Shown: positions 1 to 4,861 of the stretch, piece by piece | Position numbering within the stretch: position 1 is the stretch's first letter | How the letters are laid out: each line of letters begins with the position of its first letter | Source: Promethearchaeota archaeon | Lineage (GTDB): Archaea; Asgardarchaeota; Lokiarchaeia; Sigyniarchaeales; Promethearchaeaceae | DNA: 5,408 nucleotides | Reading direction: 5' to 3' | Assembly (NCBI GenBank): GCA_014729055.1 | Contig: WJKO01000870.1 | Span: forward strand, 1 to 5,408 | Program-made: the position numbers and the translations under genes | The notes under the pieces: model-generated | Seen by the model: only the letters and a program-made list of their open reading frames with translations | Told to the model about the DNA's origin: nothing | The model's database searches: none

Positions 1-2
1 CG

Positions 3-30
3 CCAGCCCCGGTTATCAGCCGGGGTTTGG
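3..30 (+). terminator. GC-rich hairpin, possible terminator of an upstream plus-strand gene
   Basis: A perfect 6-bp stem CCCCGG (7-12) / CCGGGG (20-25) encloses a 7-nt loop. It extends outward through a G-T wobble and an A-T pair, and with one bulged T through two more G-C pairs. Only three T residues follow the core stem, so it is a weak intrinsic terminator at best. The stretch is also open in two frames: one ends at TAA 37-39, the other at TGA 47-49 just after the SD of the next gene. It could therefore simply be the coding end of an upstream gene. Confidence 0.4.
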
Positions 31-40
31 TGTCTATAAA

Positions 41-45
41 AGGAG
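41..45 (+). promoter_or_regulatory. RBS supporting a TTG start at 55
   Basis: AAAAGGAG ends at 45, nine nt before TTG at 55. No in-frame ATG exists before the first Cys pair of this reading frame. The start call therefore rests on this SD and on the zinc ribbon beginning only three codons into the ORF. Confidence 0.55.
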
Positions 46-54
46 CTGACTATT

Positions 55-276
55 TTGATTATATGTCCAGAGTGCGGAGGGTTTTGTGTCCCAGACGGCA
101 GGTGCAACTTTTGTCCTGCGTGTGGATTTTCTGCTTGTGAAGGCGCGATCAACAATGTATATTCAGGTCAAGGAGGCCAGCATGAGAATACGATTCACGT
201 GTCAAGAATGCGGAGGAACGTTGAACATGAAGTTCCCCTGCCTGTGCGACAAGTGTTACCAGAAGAAACGGGATGA
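55..276 (+). CDS. Small zinc-ribbon protein resembling the C-terminal tail of class II ribonucleotide reductase
   Basis: This is a 73-codon ORF with a TTG start. Residues 4-28 carry C4-x2-C7, then C17-x2-C20-x2-C23-G-F-S-x-C28. The second half has the same spacing as the Cys-rich end of B12-dependent (class II, NrdJ) ribonucleotide reductases, typically GC-x2-C-x2-CGYSKC, which binds zinc and helps re-reduce the active site. Here it is a free-standing peptide with no catalytic domain in the window. The ribbon ends near residue 30. The last 31 codons overlap the next gene in another frame and look like shadow sequence without Cys. Possible readings are an accessory tail for an RNR encoded to the left, a generic phage zinc ribbon, or a frame disrupted near 160-180. 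The pattern is clear; the RNR link is inference. Confidence 0.55.
   Translation: MIICPECGGFCVPDGRCNFCPACGFSACEGAINNVYSGQGGQHENTIHVSRMRRNVEHEVPLPVRQVLPEETG
171..176 (+). promoter_or_regulatory. Consensus RBS deciding the start at 182
   Basis: A full AGGAGG lies five nt before ATG 182. It selects this internal ATG over the earlier in-frame ATG at 86, which has no SD and would add 32 residues read from the other gene's frame. The site lies inside the preceding ORF. Confidence 0.8.
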
Positions 277-337
277 GTTGACTGACTACGTTCCCGTGGT
301 CGATTATAAACGCATAGAGTTACAGGGGCGATATTAG
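182..337 (+). CDS. Small zinc-finger-like protein (51 aa)
   Basis: This 51-residue ORF starts at an ATG behind a consensus AGGAGG. It has two Cys clusters, C7-x2-C10-G-G and C20-x-C22-x2-C25, consistent with a single four- or five-Cys zinc knuckle. An acidic/hydrophobic tail ends in GRY. No membrane or signal segment is visible. It overlaps the upstream zinc-ribbon ORF by 95 nt in the +1 frame. Its TAG stop (335-337) overlaps the TAA stop of the opposing metallophosphoesterase gene. I do not recognise a specific family. Small zinc-binding proteins of this sort are common in phage early regions and may bind nucleic acid or host proteins, but no role can be assigned. Confidence 0.7.
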   Translation: MRIRFTCQECGGTLNMKFPCLCDKCYQKKRDELTDYVPVVDYKRIELQGRY

Positions 338-343
338 CCCCTG
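323..343. terminator. Hairpin at the convergent gene junction
   Basis: A perfect 7-bp inverted repeat CAGGGGC (323-329) / GCCCCTG (337-343) surrounds a 7-nt loop. The overlapping stop codons of the two convergent genes (TAG 335-337 plus, TAA 336-334 minus) sit in the loop and the first stem base. Neither strand has a T tract after the stem, so it is not a classical intrinsic terminator. It could still pause polymerases or protect both 3' ends from exonucleases. The symmetry is seen directly; the function is inferred. Confidence 0.5.
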
Positions 344-1146
344 GCTCTCCAGAAACTCATATACTGCTTGGTCGCTTTAACGGTGTACTCTTTTCCATTG
401 AATATAGCCGAAAAATATGACTGGCGTTTACCGGGGTTGGGTGGTACGATCGCTACCGGCAACACGTTAAACCGGCCTGTTTTTTCGTTGATATACACCA
501 CACTGAACCCCAGATACCAGTTCGTCGGGCGACCGTCAAGGTAATCCATGAGATGTTCGTACGATAAATGGCCGTTACAGTACGAGATATGACGTTGATG
601 AGGGTCGTGCTTCTTACTTGTAAACGACTGTATATCATGAACATGGCCGTAGAGCGTAGACTCGTTCGATTCGTCGCAGACCTTACGAGCATGATACATA
701 TTAGTTGGAGACATGTGCTTAAACCGCAACGATCCTATTTTTATCGGTTGCATATTAACAGGGTAAACCTCGAATCCGCGCCTCGATGTCTGTAACCTCT
801 TGGTTAGATCGGCCATGTCGTCGCCCATCCATTCCGGGTTACTCCATAACCATTTACTGAAATAACTGTCGTGGTTACCCAACAGCCACACCTTGCGTTT
901 CGGTGCTGATCTCATGTCAAGATAACCAGCCATAGACTCGATGTCTTTAATAACCGGTGCTTGTGACCGTTTAGTCGGTCGCCCGCGATTGGCTTTATGT
1001 AACCCCGCTATATGACCGAGGTCGCCCAGGTGTAGATAGAGGTCAGGCTTCAGGTCAGCCATAACACGGGTCACGATCTCGACAGCCTCGACGCAATGGT
1101 AAGGGCAGTGAGTATCGCTTTCAACTATACCTACTGTAATAGCCAT
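334..1146 (-). CDS. Calcineurin-like metallophosphoesterase
   Basis: This 270-aa protein has the full binuclear metal-binding signature of the metallophosphoesterase superfamily: D11-x-H13 in the first loop, GD (D42) near 41-42, GNHD (N91, H92, D93), a candidate metal His at 144, and GHVH (H168, H170). The order and spacing match a single compact phosphoesterase domain over about residues 3-175. A tail of roughly 90 residues follows, of less clear nature. Substrates in this superfamily range from nucleotides and DNA ends to phosphoproteins, and the sequence does not choose among them. A role in phage DNA or nucleotide metabolism is inferred from its position after helicase and nuclease genes. 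The ATG directly abuts the nuclease gene's TAG stop, with GGAGGG (1159-1154) seven nt upstream. It is the last gene of the minus-strand operon. No signal peptide is seen. Confidence 0.9.
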   Translation of the reverse strand: MAITVGIVESDTHCPYHCVEAVEIVTRVMADLKPDLYLHLGDLGHIAGLHKANRGRPTKRSQAPVIKDIESMAGYLDMRSAPKRKVWLLGNHDSYFSKWLWSNPEWMGDDMADLTKRLQTSRRGFEVYPVNMQPIKIGSLRFKHMSPTNMYHARKVCDESNESTLYGHVHDIQSFTSKKHDPHQRHISYCNGHLSYEHLMDYLDGRPTNWYLGFSVVYINEKTGRFNVLPVAIVPPNPGKRQSYFSAIFNGKEYTVKATKQYMSFWRARG

Positions 1147-1740
1147 CTATTTACCCTCCGGTTTACCGACCGTCCAAACCATTCGTTTCGGGATTATGTC
1201 ACCCAGGTTGATATCGAACTTATCCATAAAGTATGCCGTATCCGCACAGATATTGACTATATCTTTATAGTGCCGGTACGCTTCCTGTATGTTCCACCTG
1301 CAAAACAACAACGCCTCCCGCCGGTCAGTAATGTCATGAACTCCTGTCTTTTTATGTATAACAATAGATGCGTTATTCAGCACAGTGTCCAGTACTATCT
1401 CCTGTTTTGTTTTCATGCAATCCTCTTTTGTAGGCGAGTCTATTTTCTCAACCTCCCTCATGTATCCGTTCACAGCTTCGGCCGACGTGAACAAAGCATA
1501 TTCACCGCCATTACGTTCAATCATCGCTTTCAGTTCTTTCTGGTTCTCGGTCAATTTGCCTGTCTTGCTCTTTACCTCTACCCATAGTATCCGGCCTTTC
1601 ATGATCGCTATCAGGTCTACAAACCCCGGCTGAGCATGAGTCCGAAGTACCGTCCAGCCATGTTTCTTCAGAGCCTTCTCGATCTCCGGCTGATTCTTGT
1701 CCATCCGTTTCCCGAACGGGAAGTTTCTCTTCTGTGCCAT
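1147..1740 (-). CDS. VRR-NUC domain nuclease with C-terminal extension
   Basis: This 197-aa protein has a VRR-NUC (PD-(D/E)xK superfamily) domain over roughly residues 14-97. An N-terminal helix carries E19. PGFVD follows with catalytic D42, then WVEVK with E55 and K57, then GKLTENQ with Q67, and a closing strand YALFTSAEAV at 81-90. Stand-alone VRR-NUC proteins of phages are usually about 90-120 aa and cut branched or flapped DNA, resembling Holliday-junction resolvases. Here about 90 further residues follow with no recognised domain, and an SD-preceded in-frame Met109 could give a second product. The start at 1740 is supported by AAAGGTG seven nt upstream; Met13 has a poorer site. The gene overlaps the preceding ORF by 224 nt. 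A role in replication or recombination is inferred from the helicase two genes upstream. Confidence 0.88.
   Translation of the reverse strand: MAQKRNFPFGKRMDKNQPEIEKALKKHGWTVLRTHAQPGFVDLIAIMKGRILWVEVKSKTGKLTENQKELKAMIERNGGEYALFTSAEAVNGYMREVEKIDSPTKEDCMKTKQEIVLDTVLNNASIVIHKKTGVHDITDRREALLFCRWNIQEAYRHYKDIVNICADTAYFMDKFDINLGDIIPKRMVWTVGKPEGK
1421..1426 (-). promoter_or_regulatory. Internal RBS in the VRR-NUC gene, before Met109
   Basis: On the minus strand AGAGGA (1426-1421) lies four nt before an in-frame ATG at 1416-1414. That ATG falls just after the VRR-NUC domain ends. Initiation here would yield an 89-aa protein (1416-1147) made of the C-terminal extension alone. The spacing is slightly short but usable. 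Whether it is used cannot be read from sequence. Confidence 0.4.
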
Positions 1741-2074
1741 CAGCGCACCTTTCTGTTGAATCGTCAGGTATCTTTACTATTGGTTCAATGCTTCGTATCG
1801 CCCGGAGGCTGATTAGTCCTTTATTGTATAGTTTCCATAAACGCCTCACCCGGTGCTTCAGGTATTTGATCGTATGGTTCGTATCGTGCCTGTTTTTTAA
1901 CCCGAAGATGTCGAATAAAAGTTCATGCAACATTCGCCTGCCCGGGTTCAGGTTCGGGTTGAATCCCATAACATACAACGCAAAATATAACCTGTCCGGC
2001 TTTGGAAGCGCACCCCAGAACTTATCCCACGTGACCTTGCGCAGAAGGTCGTCTTCGGGGTTGTACGGGGGCAT
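1517..2074 (-). CDS. Unknown phage protein with a long overlapping C-terminal tail
   Basis: This 185-codon ORF is not recognised. Its first ~110 residues look like a real globular domain. An aromatic stretch around 15-37 is followed by an Asn/Pro-rich turn (39-45) and a basic helical segment at about 49-84 rich in Leu, His, Arg and Lys. That segment faintly recalls a sigma-factor-like or other helix-turn-helix region, but I cannot confirm it. Residues 112-185 run across the nuclease gene in another frame and are highly polar (Asp, Glu, Arg, Ser, Gly), as expected of an out-of-frame read or a disordered tail. The start is strong: the ATG overlaps the helicase's TGA as TGATG, with AAGGAGG at 2088-2082. 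The true C-terminus is uncertain because a frameshift near the end of the domain would shorten it. A replication-related role is suggested only by position between helicase and nuclease. Confidence 0.7.
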   Translation of the reverse strand: MPPYNPEDDLLRKVTWDKFWGALPKPDRLYFALYVMGFNPNLNPGRRMLHELLFDIFGLKNRHDTNHTIKYLKHRVRRLWKLYNKGLISLRAIRSIEPIVKIPDDSTERCADGTEEKLPVRETDGQESAGDREGSEETWLDGTSDSCSAGVCRPDSDHERPDTMGRGKEQDRQIDREPERTESDD

Positions 2075-3375
2075 CAGAACGCCTCCTTGCGTTCAATGAG
2101 ATGCAGGCGGGAATAGTCTTTATCGAACCGCAGAACCTTCCTCGTCAGACTGCCGTTACGGTTCTTCTCTAACGCAATCTCGATAGTGTCCCGTGTGTCT
2201 GTACCGTCAGTCCATGCGTCTATCTCGTAAACCTCCGGCCTGAATACGAACAGCACCTTCTCGGCGTCCTGCTCGATAGCACCGGATTCACGCAGATCGG
2301 ACAACCTCGGACGGCGGTTTTGAATAGAAGTCTTCCCCCTGTCCTCGATCTTACGTGACAACTGATGTAACAATAGGATAGGTATTCGGCGGTTCCCTGC
2401 CAGTTCGACCAGCCGGCGTGATACATATTCGATAGCTATGCGCTGATCGTTGAATTTTGGAGGCACTATAAATCCCAACCAGTCGATAACCACTAACCCA
2501 ATCCCGAACCTGCTCTGTGCCTGCGACACAGTGGAAGCAATGTCGTCTATGGTAATACCACGGCGATCGTCCAGGTAAACAGGCAGATCATTAGTAATTC
2601 GGATTGCTTCCTGTAATCCCTCGTCCTGGGGGTCTACGTTACCCTGGCGCAGGTCTTTGCCGGTATATTTCACGCCATACGGTAACCGAGAACATATAGA
2701 ACGCAGATGCCATTGTTCAGCGGTCATCTCTAATGAGAATACCAGCACCGGCGTACCGCCTTTTGCCACGTTGTCGGCTATGTTCATGGCCACGGTGCTT
2801 TTACCCATAGACGGCCTGCCTGCTAACACGGTTACAGTACCTTCTTCGAACCCGTTCATTTCTTTGTCAATATCCGAGAACCCTGTCATGGGACCGAAGT
2901 CACGGTCATGATATTTACTGATCAATTTCTGCACGGCAGATGCGTTATCAGAATAAGATCTAATACCATCCTGGTTCTCGGTCAGTAAATCATTGAGAGC
3001 TGCCTGTGCCTGCTGTGGGGTAATGTTCTCGTCAAATAACTGTTGAGCTATCTTCCGGCTCAAGGTCACGTTGCCTTGCTCTCGCAGGAGACTGGCGATC
3101 TCGATATGCTCGTCATCTTTAGCAGGCATCAGGGATGTTTCAAATATATCAGACAAATACACAAGCGAGGGCTTATCGTTCTGAAATAATTGAAAAGCCC
3201 TCGCCCGCAAATTGACATCAGCCCCACGCTCAATAACCGCGTCTAATAGTCCGGCGTACAATCGCCACCCGACATCAGTAAAACACTCTTCCTTGAGTTG
3301 GCTTACATCCATTATCGTATGCGGTTTACGGAAAAAACACGCGAACAGTTCCTGTTCTAATTGGGCTAATGCCAT
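2074..3375 (-). CDS. DnaB-like replicative DNA helicase
   Basis: This 433-aa protein has normal DnaB-family length. The N-terminal helical domain (about 1-115) is followed by a linker and a RecA-like motor domain (about 160-430). Seen motifs are Walker A GRPSMGKST (186-194), catalytic Glu in FSLEM (E216), Walker B LVVID (D298), sensor-type HQLSR (H337, Q338), the SDLRESGAIEQDA block (359-371) and KNRNG (404-408), which contains the inter-subunit arginine-finger region. It should form a hexamer that unwinds DNA 5'-3' at the phage fork. No primase or loader is evident in the window. The start is fixed by GGGAGG (3388-3383) seven nt before the ATG and by DnaB-like sequence beginning a few residues in. 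Its TGA overlaps the next gene's ATG, implying coupled translation. I do not assign a gene symbol because phage homologues are named inconsistently. Confidence 0.95.
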   Translation of the reverse strand: MALAQLEQELFACFFRKPHTIMDVSQLKEECFTDVGWRLYAGLLDAVIERGADVNLRARAFQLFQNDKPSLVYLSDIFETSLMPAKDDEHIEIASLLREQGNVTLSRKIAQQLFDENITPQQAQAALNDLLTENQDGIRSYSDNASAVQKLISKYHDRDFGPMTGFSDIDKEMNGFEEGTVTVLAGRPSMGKSTVAMNIADNVAKGGTPVLVFSLEMTAEQWHLRSICSRLPYGVKYTGKDLRQGNVDPQDEGLQEAIRITNDLPVYLDDRRGITIDDIASTVSQAQSRFGIGLVVIDWLGFIVPPKFNDQRIAIEYVSRRLVELAGNRRIPILLLHQLSRKIEDRGKTSIQNRRPRLSDLRESGAIEQDAEKVLFVFRPEVYEIDAWTDGTDTRDTIEIALEKNRNGSLTRKVLRFDKDYSRLHLIERKEAF

Positions 3376-3419
3376 AAATTAGCCTCCCTCTTTTATCTGT
3401 CTGGTGCGAAGTCTCATAA

Positions 3420-3650
3420 CTACCCCTCAAATAAATCATGGTTCGGCACTCCAAAATATTTTTCATAAATGAGCCGAACGTCATCATAATATCTGTTTTT
3501 GATTTGCCATACCTGGGTGATGTCATCAAACGATCTATAAACAGATGGTATTCTCTCATTCAAATCACCTACAAACTCGAATGAAAAAGTGGCTTCACGT
3601 GGTAATGTCATCTCAAAAAACCCGTTTGATTGCTTACGTCCAATCGGCAT
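3420..3650 (-). CDS. Small HARP-like protein (possible DNA-annealing domain)
   Basis: The 76-aa protein is read from ATG 3650, eight nt past the previous gene's stop. AGAGGA (3667-3662) lies eleven nt upstream, a long but possible spacing. Residues 21-68 follow a strand-loop-strand-helix layout: FSFEF, then IPSVYRSFDDITQVWQI (34-50), then a helix ending in KYFG. The order IP-x-x-(Y/F)R-x-FD-x5-VW-x-I followed by a basic/aliphatic helix resembles HARP-type modules near SNF2 helicases such as SMARCAL1 (IPGRRWD...KVW.VP), which recognise single/double-strand junctions. Here it stands alone just before the replicative helicase. This assignment is by eye and tentative. The frame stays open upstream to ATG 3827, but that part overlaps the FlbD-like gene, is Arg/Lys-rich and lacks an SD, so I excluded it. 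Confidence 0.65.
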   Translation of the reverse strand: MPIGRKQSNGFFEMTLPREATFSFEFVGDLNERIPSVYRSFDDITQVWQIKNRYYDDVRLIYEKYFGVPNHDLFEG

Positions 3651-3658
3651 TGATTTAA

Positions 3659-3853
3659 TTATCCTCTTAAGAGTTTTTTGATTTCTGCGGTAGTTTCCTC
3701 CACAAACACGTCGGGCACGCCGATCATACTTATCTTGGTATGATCTTCTTTTTGCTCGATTAGCCCGCATTTTTCTATCGGTATTAGAACCTCGCACCCA
3801 GTGATGGAGCTGGTTAAGAATATCCATGTAACTCGTTCATAGTAAGTATACAT
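3659..3853 (-). CDS. FlbD-like small protein
   Basis: This 64-aa protein has predicted strands around residues 8-14, 20-26, 36-41 and 44-48, and a short C-terminal helix (TAEIKKLL). The arrangement of hydrophobic strand, turn with Gly, VLIPIEKC, IEQ, a polar turn, isoleucine strand, then VFVEET-x-x-EI resembles FlbD-type small proteins, in which a strand is followed by vxEsxeEv. In phages such proteins have no known flagellar role and their function is unknown. The start is Met7 of the longest ORF: AAGGAG (3865-3860) sits six nt before ATG 3853. The upstream ATG at 3871 has AGAGGA only three nt away, which is too close. The last codons and TAA overlap the SD used by the HARP-like gene, suggesting coupled translation. 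Confidence 0.65.
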   Translation of the reverse strand: MYTYYERVTWIFLTSSITGCEVLIPIEKCGLIEQKEDHTKISMIGVPDVFVEETTAEIKKLLRG

Positions 3854-3897
3854 ACAATTCTCCTTTATCATATTTCCTCTAACTTATGAGTCCCGCA

Positions 3898-3957
3898 TTA
3901 ATCATCTTCCCGACGTCGGTAAAATGATCCAACCGACCCTATGCACTTATCACCCAT
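3898..3957 (-). CDS. Possible 19-codon micro-ORF with strong RBS
   Basis: ATG at 3957 opens a 19-codon frame ending in TAA at 3900-3898. The peptide begins MGDKCIGSVG and ends in a basic-then-acidic tail (RRREDD). AGAGGA (3971-3966), overlapping the previous gene's stop, lies eight nt before the ATG, a good position. The SD-to-start stretch includes an 18-bp sequence identical to that around the start of the 63-aa gene at 4164. This suggests either a translated micropeptide or the remnant of a duplicated start region. It fills the only gap of about 100 nt in the operon. The length is too short for coding statistics. Confidence 0.4.
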   Translation of the reverse strand: MGDKCIGSVGSFYRRREDD

Positions 3958-3964
3958 ACTGCAC
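3947..3964. repeat. 18-bp direct repeat, copy 1 (start context of micro-ORF)
   Basis: TTATCACCCATACTGCAC is identical to 4154-4171, 207 bp away in the same orientation. On the minus strand both copies contain GTGCAGT-ATG-GGTGATAA, a start codon with its flanks. Flanking bases differ immediately outside the 18 bp. Confidence 0.85.
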
Positions 3965-3972
3965 TTCCTCTT

Positions 3973-4164
3973 TTATTTTGTGATAACATCTTTCCACCTT
4001 GAACAGATAGATTCTATTTGGTTTTTTATCTCCTGGCGCATTACGGCCTTCTTACTTTTACTATATAAGTCTAATGACAATATATCTTGTCGTAGCTCTT
4101 GTGTTTCAAGTAGCACCAAAAACAACAGCTTTCTAATATCTTTTAACTCTGTATTATCACCCAT
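3973..4164 (-). CDS. Small helical protein, unknown function (63 aa)
   Basis: This 63-residue protein is probably almost entirely alpha-helical. A Leu-rich run at about 7-34 (ELKDIRKLLFLVLLETQEL and onward) has heptad-like hydrophobic spacing, followed by a basic middle (SKSKKAVMRQ) and a second amphipathic helix with one Cys. It may form a short coiled coil or helical hairpin. It is too charged for a convincing membrane segment, although LLFLVLL is hydrophobic. The family is not recognised. Its ATG lies eight nt inside the end of the preceding gene. No good SD is present, so translation probably depends on coupling to that gene. Its start context is repeated 207 bp downstream. Confidence 0.6.
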   Translation of the reverse strand: MGDNTELKDIRKLLFLVLLETQELRQDILSLDLYSKSKKAVMRQEIKNQIESICSRWKDVITK

Positions 4165-4171
4165 ACTGCAC
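4154..4171. repeat. 18-bp direct repeat, copy 2 (start context of the 63-aa gene)
   Basis: Identical to 3947-3964. This copy spans the stop of the 136-aa gene and the start of the 63-aa gene, so its sequence is constrained in two reading frames here. Confidence 0.85.
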
Positions 4172-4567
4172 CATCCATCTCTTGCCGGCCAGCACGTCGT
4201 TGGTTACTTTGGCGAATTTCTCGGCTGACAACCGTTGTAGCTCGTGTGGTGTCCATGCCCGCTTGGTTTCTTCACGTGTCGGTGGCTGAAACACTTTATC
4301 GCTATAACGAGGGCCGTAACCCGTGATTCCACTCTCATACTTCAACCTCGTGGTTCGTCGACCTTTATAATCGGTGAACCAGATGCTGTGTATAGCCGAT
4401 GCCGACAACGGACGGTCAGATCCCGTGCGTGTAAATTTCTGCGTCGCCGCGACTTCCTCAAACGCATCTTTTAGTATCAAACCCTTTTCTTCAACCAACC
4501 GAGCAACAGTCTCCCGGATCTCCACGTTACGCTGTCGTGTTATATCTCTTATCTCCTCATATCTCAT
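4157..4567 (-). CDS. Unknown phage protein, possible DNA-binding (136 aa)
   Basis: This 136-aa protein is not assigned to a named family. Residues 1-45 are predicted helical (RNVEIRETVARLVEEKGLILKD). They are followed by a segment with PLSASAIHSIWF (about 53-64) that resembles the second helix of a helix-turn-helix in small phage regulators. The rest is basic with Gly/Tyr turns and a helical end (about 105-130, TPHELQRLSAEKFAKVTNDVL). A DNA-binding or regulatory role is possible but is inference from appearance only. The start is well supported by AAGGAG (4580-4575) seven nt before the ATG, and that SD overlaps the TGA of the upstream gene. Its own TGA overlaps the next start by eight nt. No Cys residues occur, unlike several neighbours. 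Confidence 0.7.
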   Translation of the reverse strand: MRYEEIRDITRQRNVEIRETVARLVEEKGLILKDAFEEVAATQKFTRTGSDRPLSASAIHSIWFTDYKGRRTTRLKYESGITGYGPRYSDKVFQPPTREETKRAWTPHELQRLSAEKFAKVTNDVLAGKRWMVQYG

Positions 4568-4579
4568 TAGTTATCTCCT

Positions 4580-4861
4580 TCATAGTCGATTATAATAACG
4601 TTTATATTTTAACCATTGACCCCGAATATACGGAGTAACCAAGCCAGTACCCTCACACCAACCACAAACAAAAGGGATACCACAGGGGTCGCCCGGCACA
4701 TAATCATAATGTTCGCCTGAGCCACCACACTCTTGACACAACAGCTGTGGCCTTCTCGATTCCACATAACGCTGGTAACGCTGGTGGTGCCTATAAGAGT
4801 AATAGTCTTCCCGTGTAATATCTTTGCGAGGGTCTATTGTGATTTTTAACTCCATCGCCAT
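4580..4861 (-). CDS. DnaJ-type zinc-finger protein without J domain (93 aa)
   Basis: The 93-aa protein carries two CxxCxGxG motifs, CQECGGSG (42-49) and CGWCEGTG (66-73), separated by about 16 residues including an extra Cys60. Paired CxxCxGxG motifs build one zinc centre of the DnaJ cysteine-rich domain. Here there is neither a J domain (no HPD) nor the C-terminal substrate-binding domains. The N-terminal ~40 residues are very rich in Tyr, Arg and His, and the C-terminus is basic and Tyr-rich, fitting nucleic-acid or protein binding. Its ATG overlaps the preceding TAA (TAATG), with GGAGG at 4875-4871. A second ATG two codons later (Met3) is a possible alternative start. It could be a phage zinc protein unrelated to chaperones. 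Confidence 0.75.
   Translation of the reverse strand: MAMELKITIDPRKDITREDYYSYRHHQRYQRYVESRRPQLLCQECGGSGEHYDYVPGDPCGIPFVCGWCEGTGLVTPYIRGQWLKYKRYYNRL

Noticed and set aside
86..181. Upstream extension of the 51-aa zinc protein to ATG 86
   Set aside because: No SD precedes ATG 86 and the extra residues are read out of frame over the RNR-tail-like ribbon. The AGGAGG at 171-176 clearly serves ATG 182.
1096..1587. 163-codon plus-strand ORF opposite the nuclease gene
   Set aside because: It is antisense to the VRR-NUC protein with its clear catalytic motifs. It is rich in Phe, Tyr, Val and Cys, as antisense reads often are, and lacks a convincing RBS.
3326..3559. 77-codon minus-strand ORF across the HARP-like/helicase junction
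   Set aside because: It runs in a third frame across the ends of two better-supported genes, has no good SD, and ignores the helicase RBS and start.
3651..3827. N-terminal extension of the HARP-like gene (59 residues, Arg/Lys-rich) from ATG 3827
   Set aside because: It overlaps the FlbD-like gene in another frame and has no SD before 3827. Its composition is that of an out-of-frame read. ATG 3650 gives a compact protein directly after the previous stop.
3854..3871. Start of the FlbD-like gene at ATG 3871
   Set aside because: The nearest AGAGGA is only three nt away, too close for normal initiation. ATG 3853 has AAGGAG at six nt.
3947..4171. CRISPR-like or iteron-like array built on the 18-bp repeat
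   Set aside because: Only two copies exist, 207 bp apart, with coding sequence between them. There is no regular spacing and no additional unit.
3941..4228. 95-codon plus-strand ORF opposite the small helical gene
   Set aside because: It is antisense to two minus-strand genes in a tightly packed operon, is Ser/Phe/Leu-rich, and has no SD. It is most likely a shadow frame.
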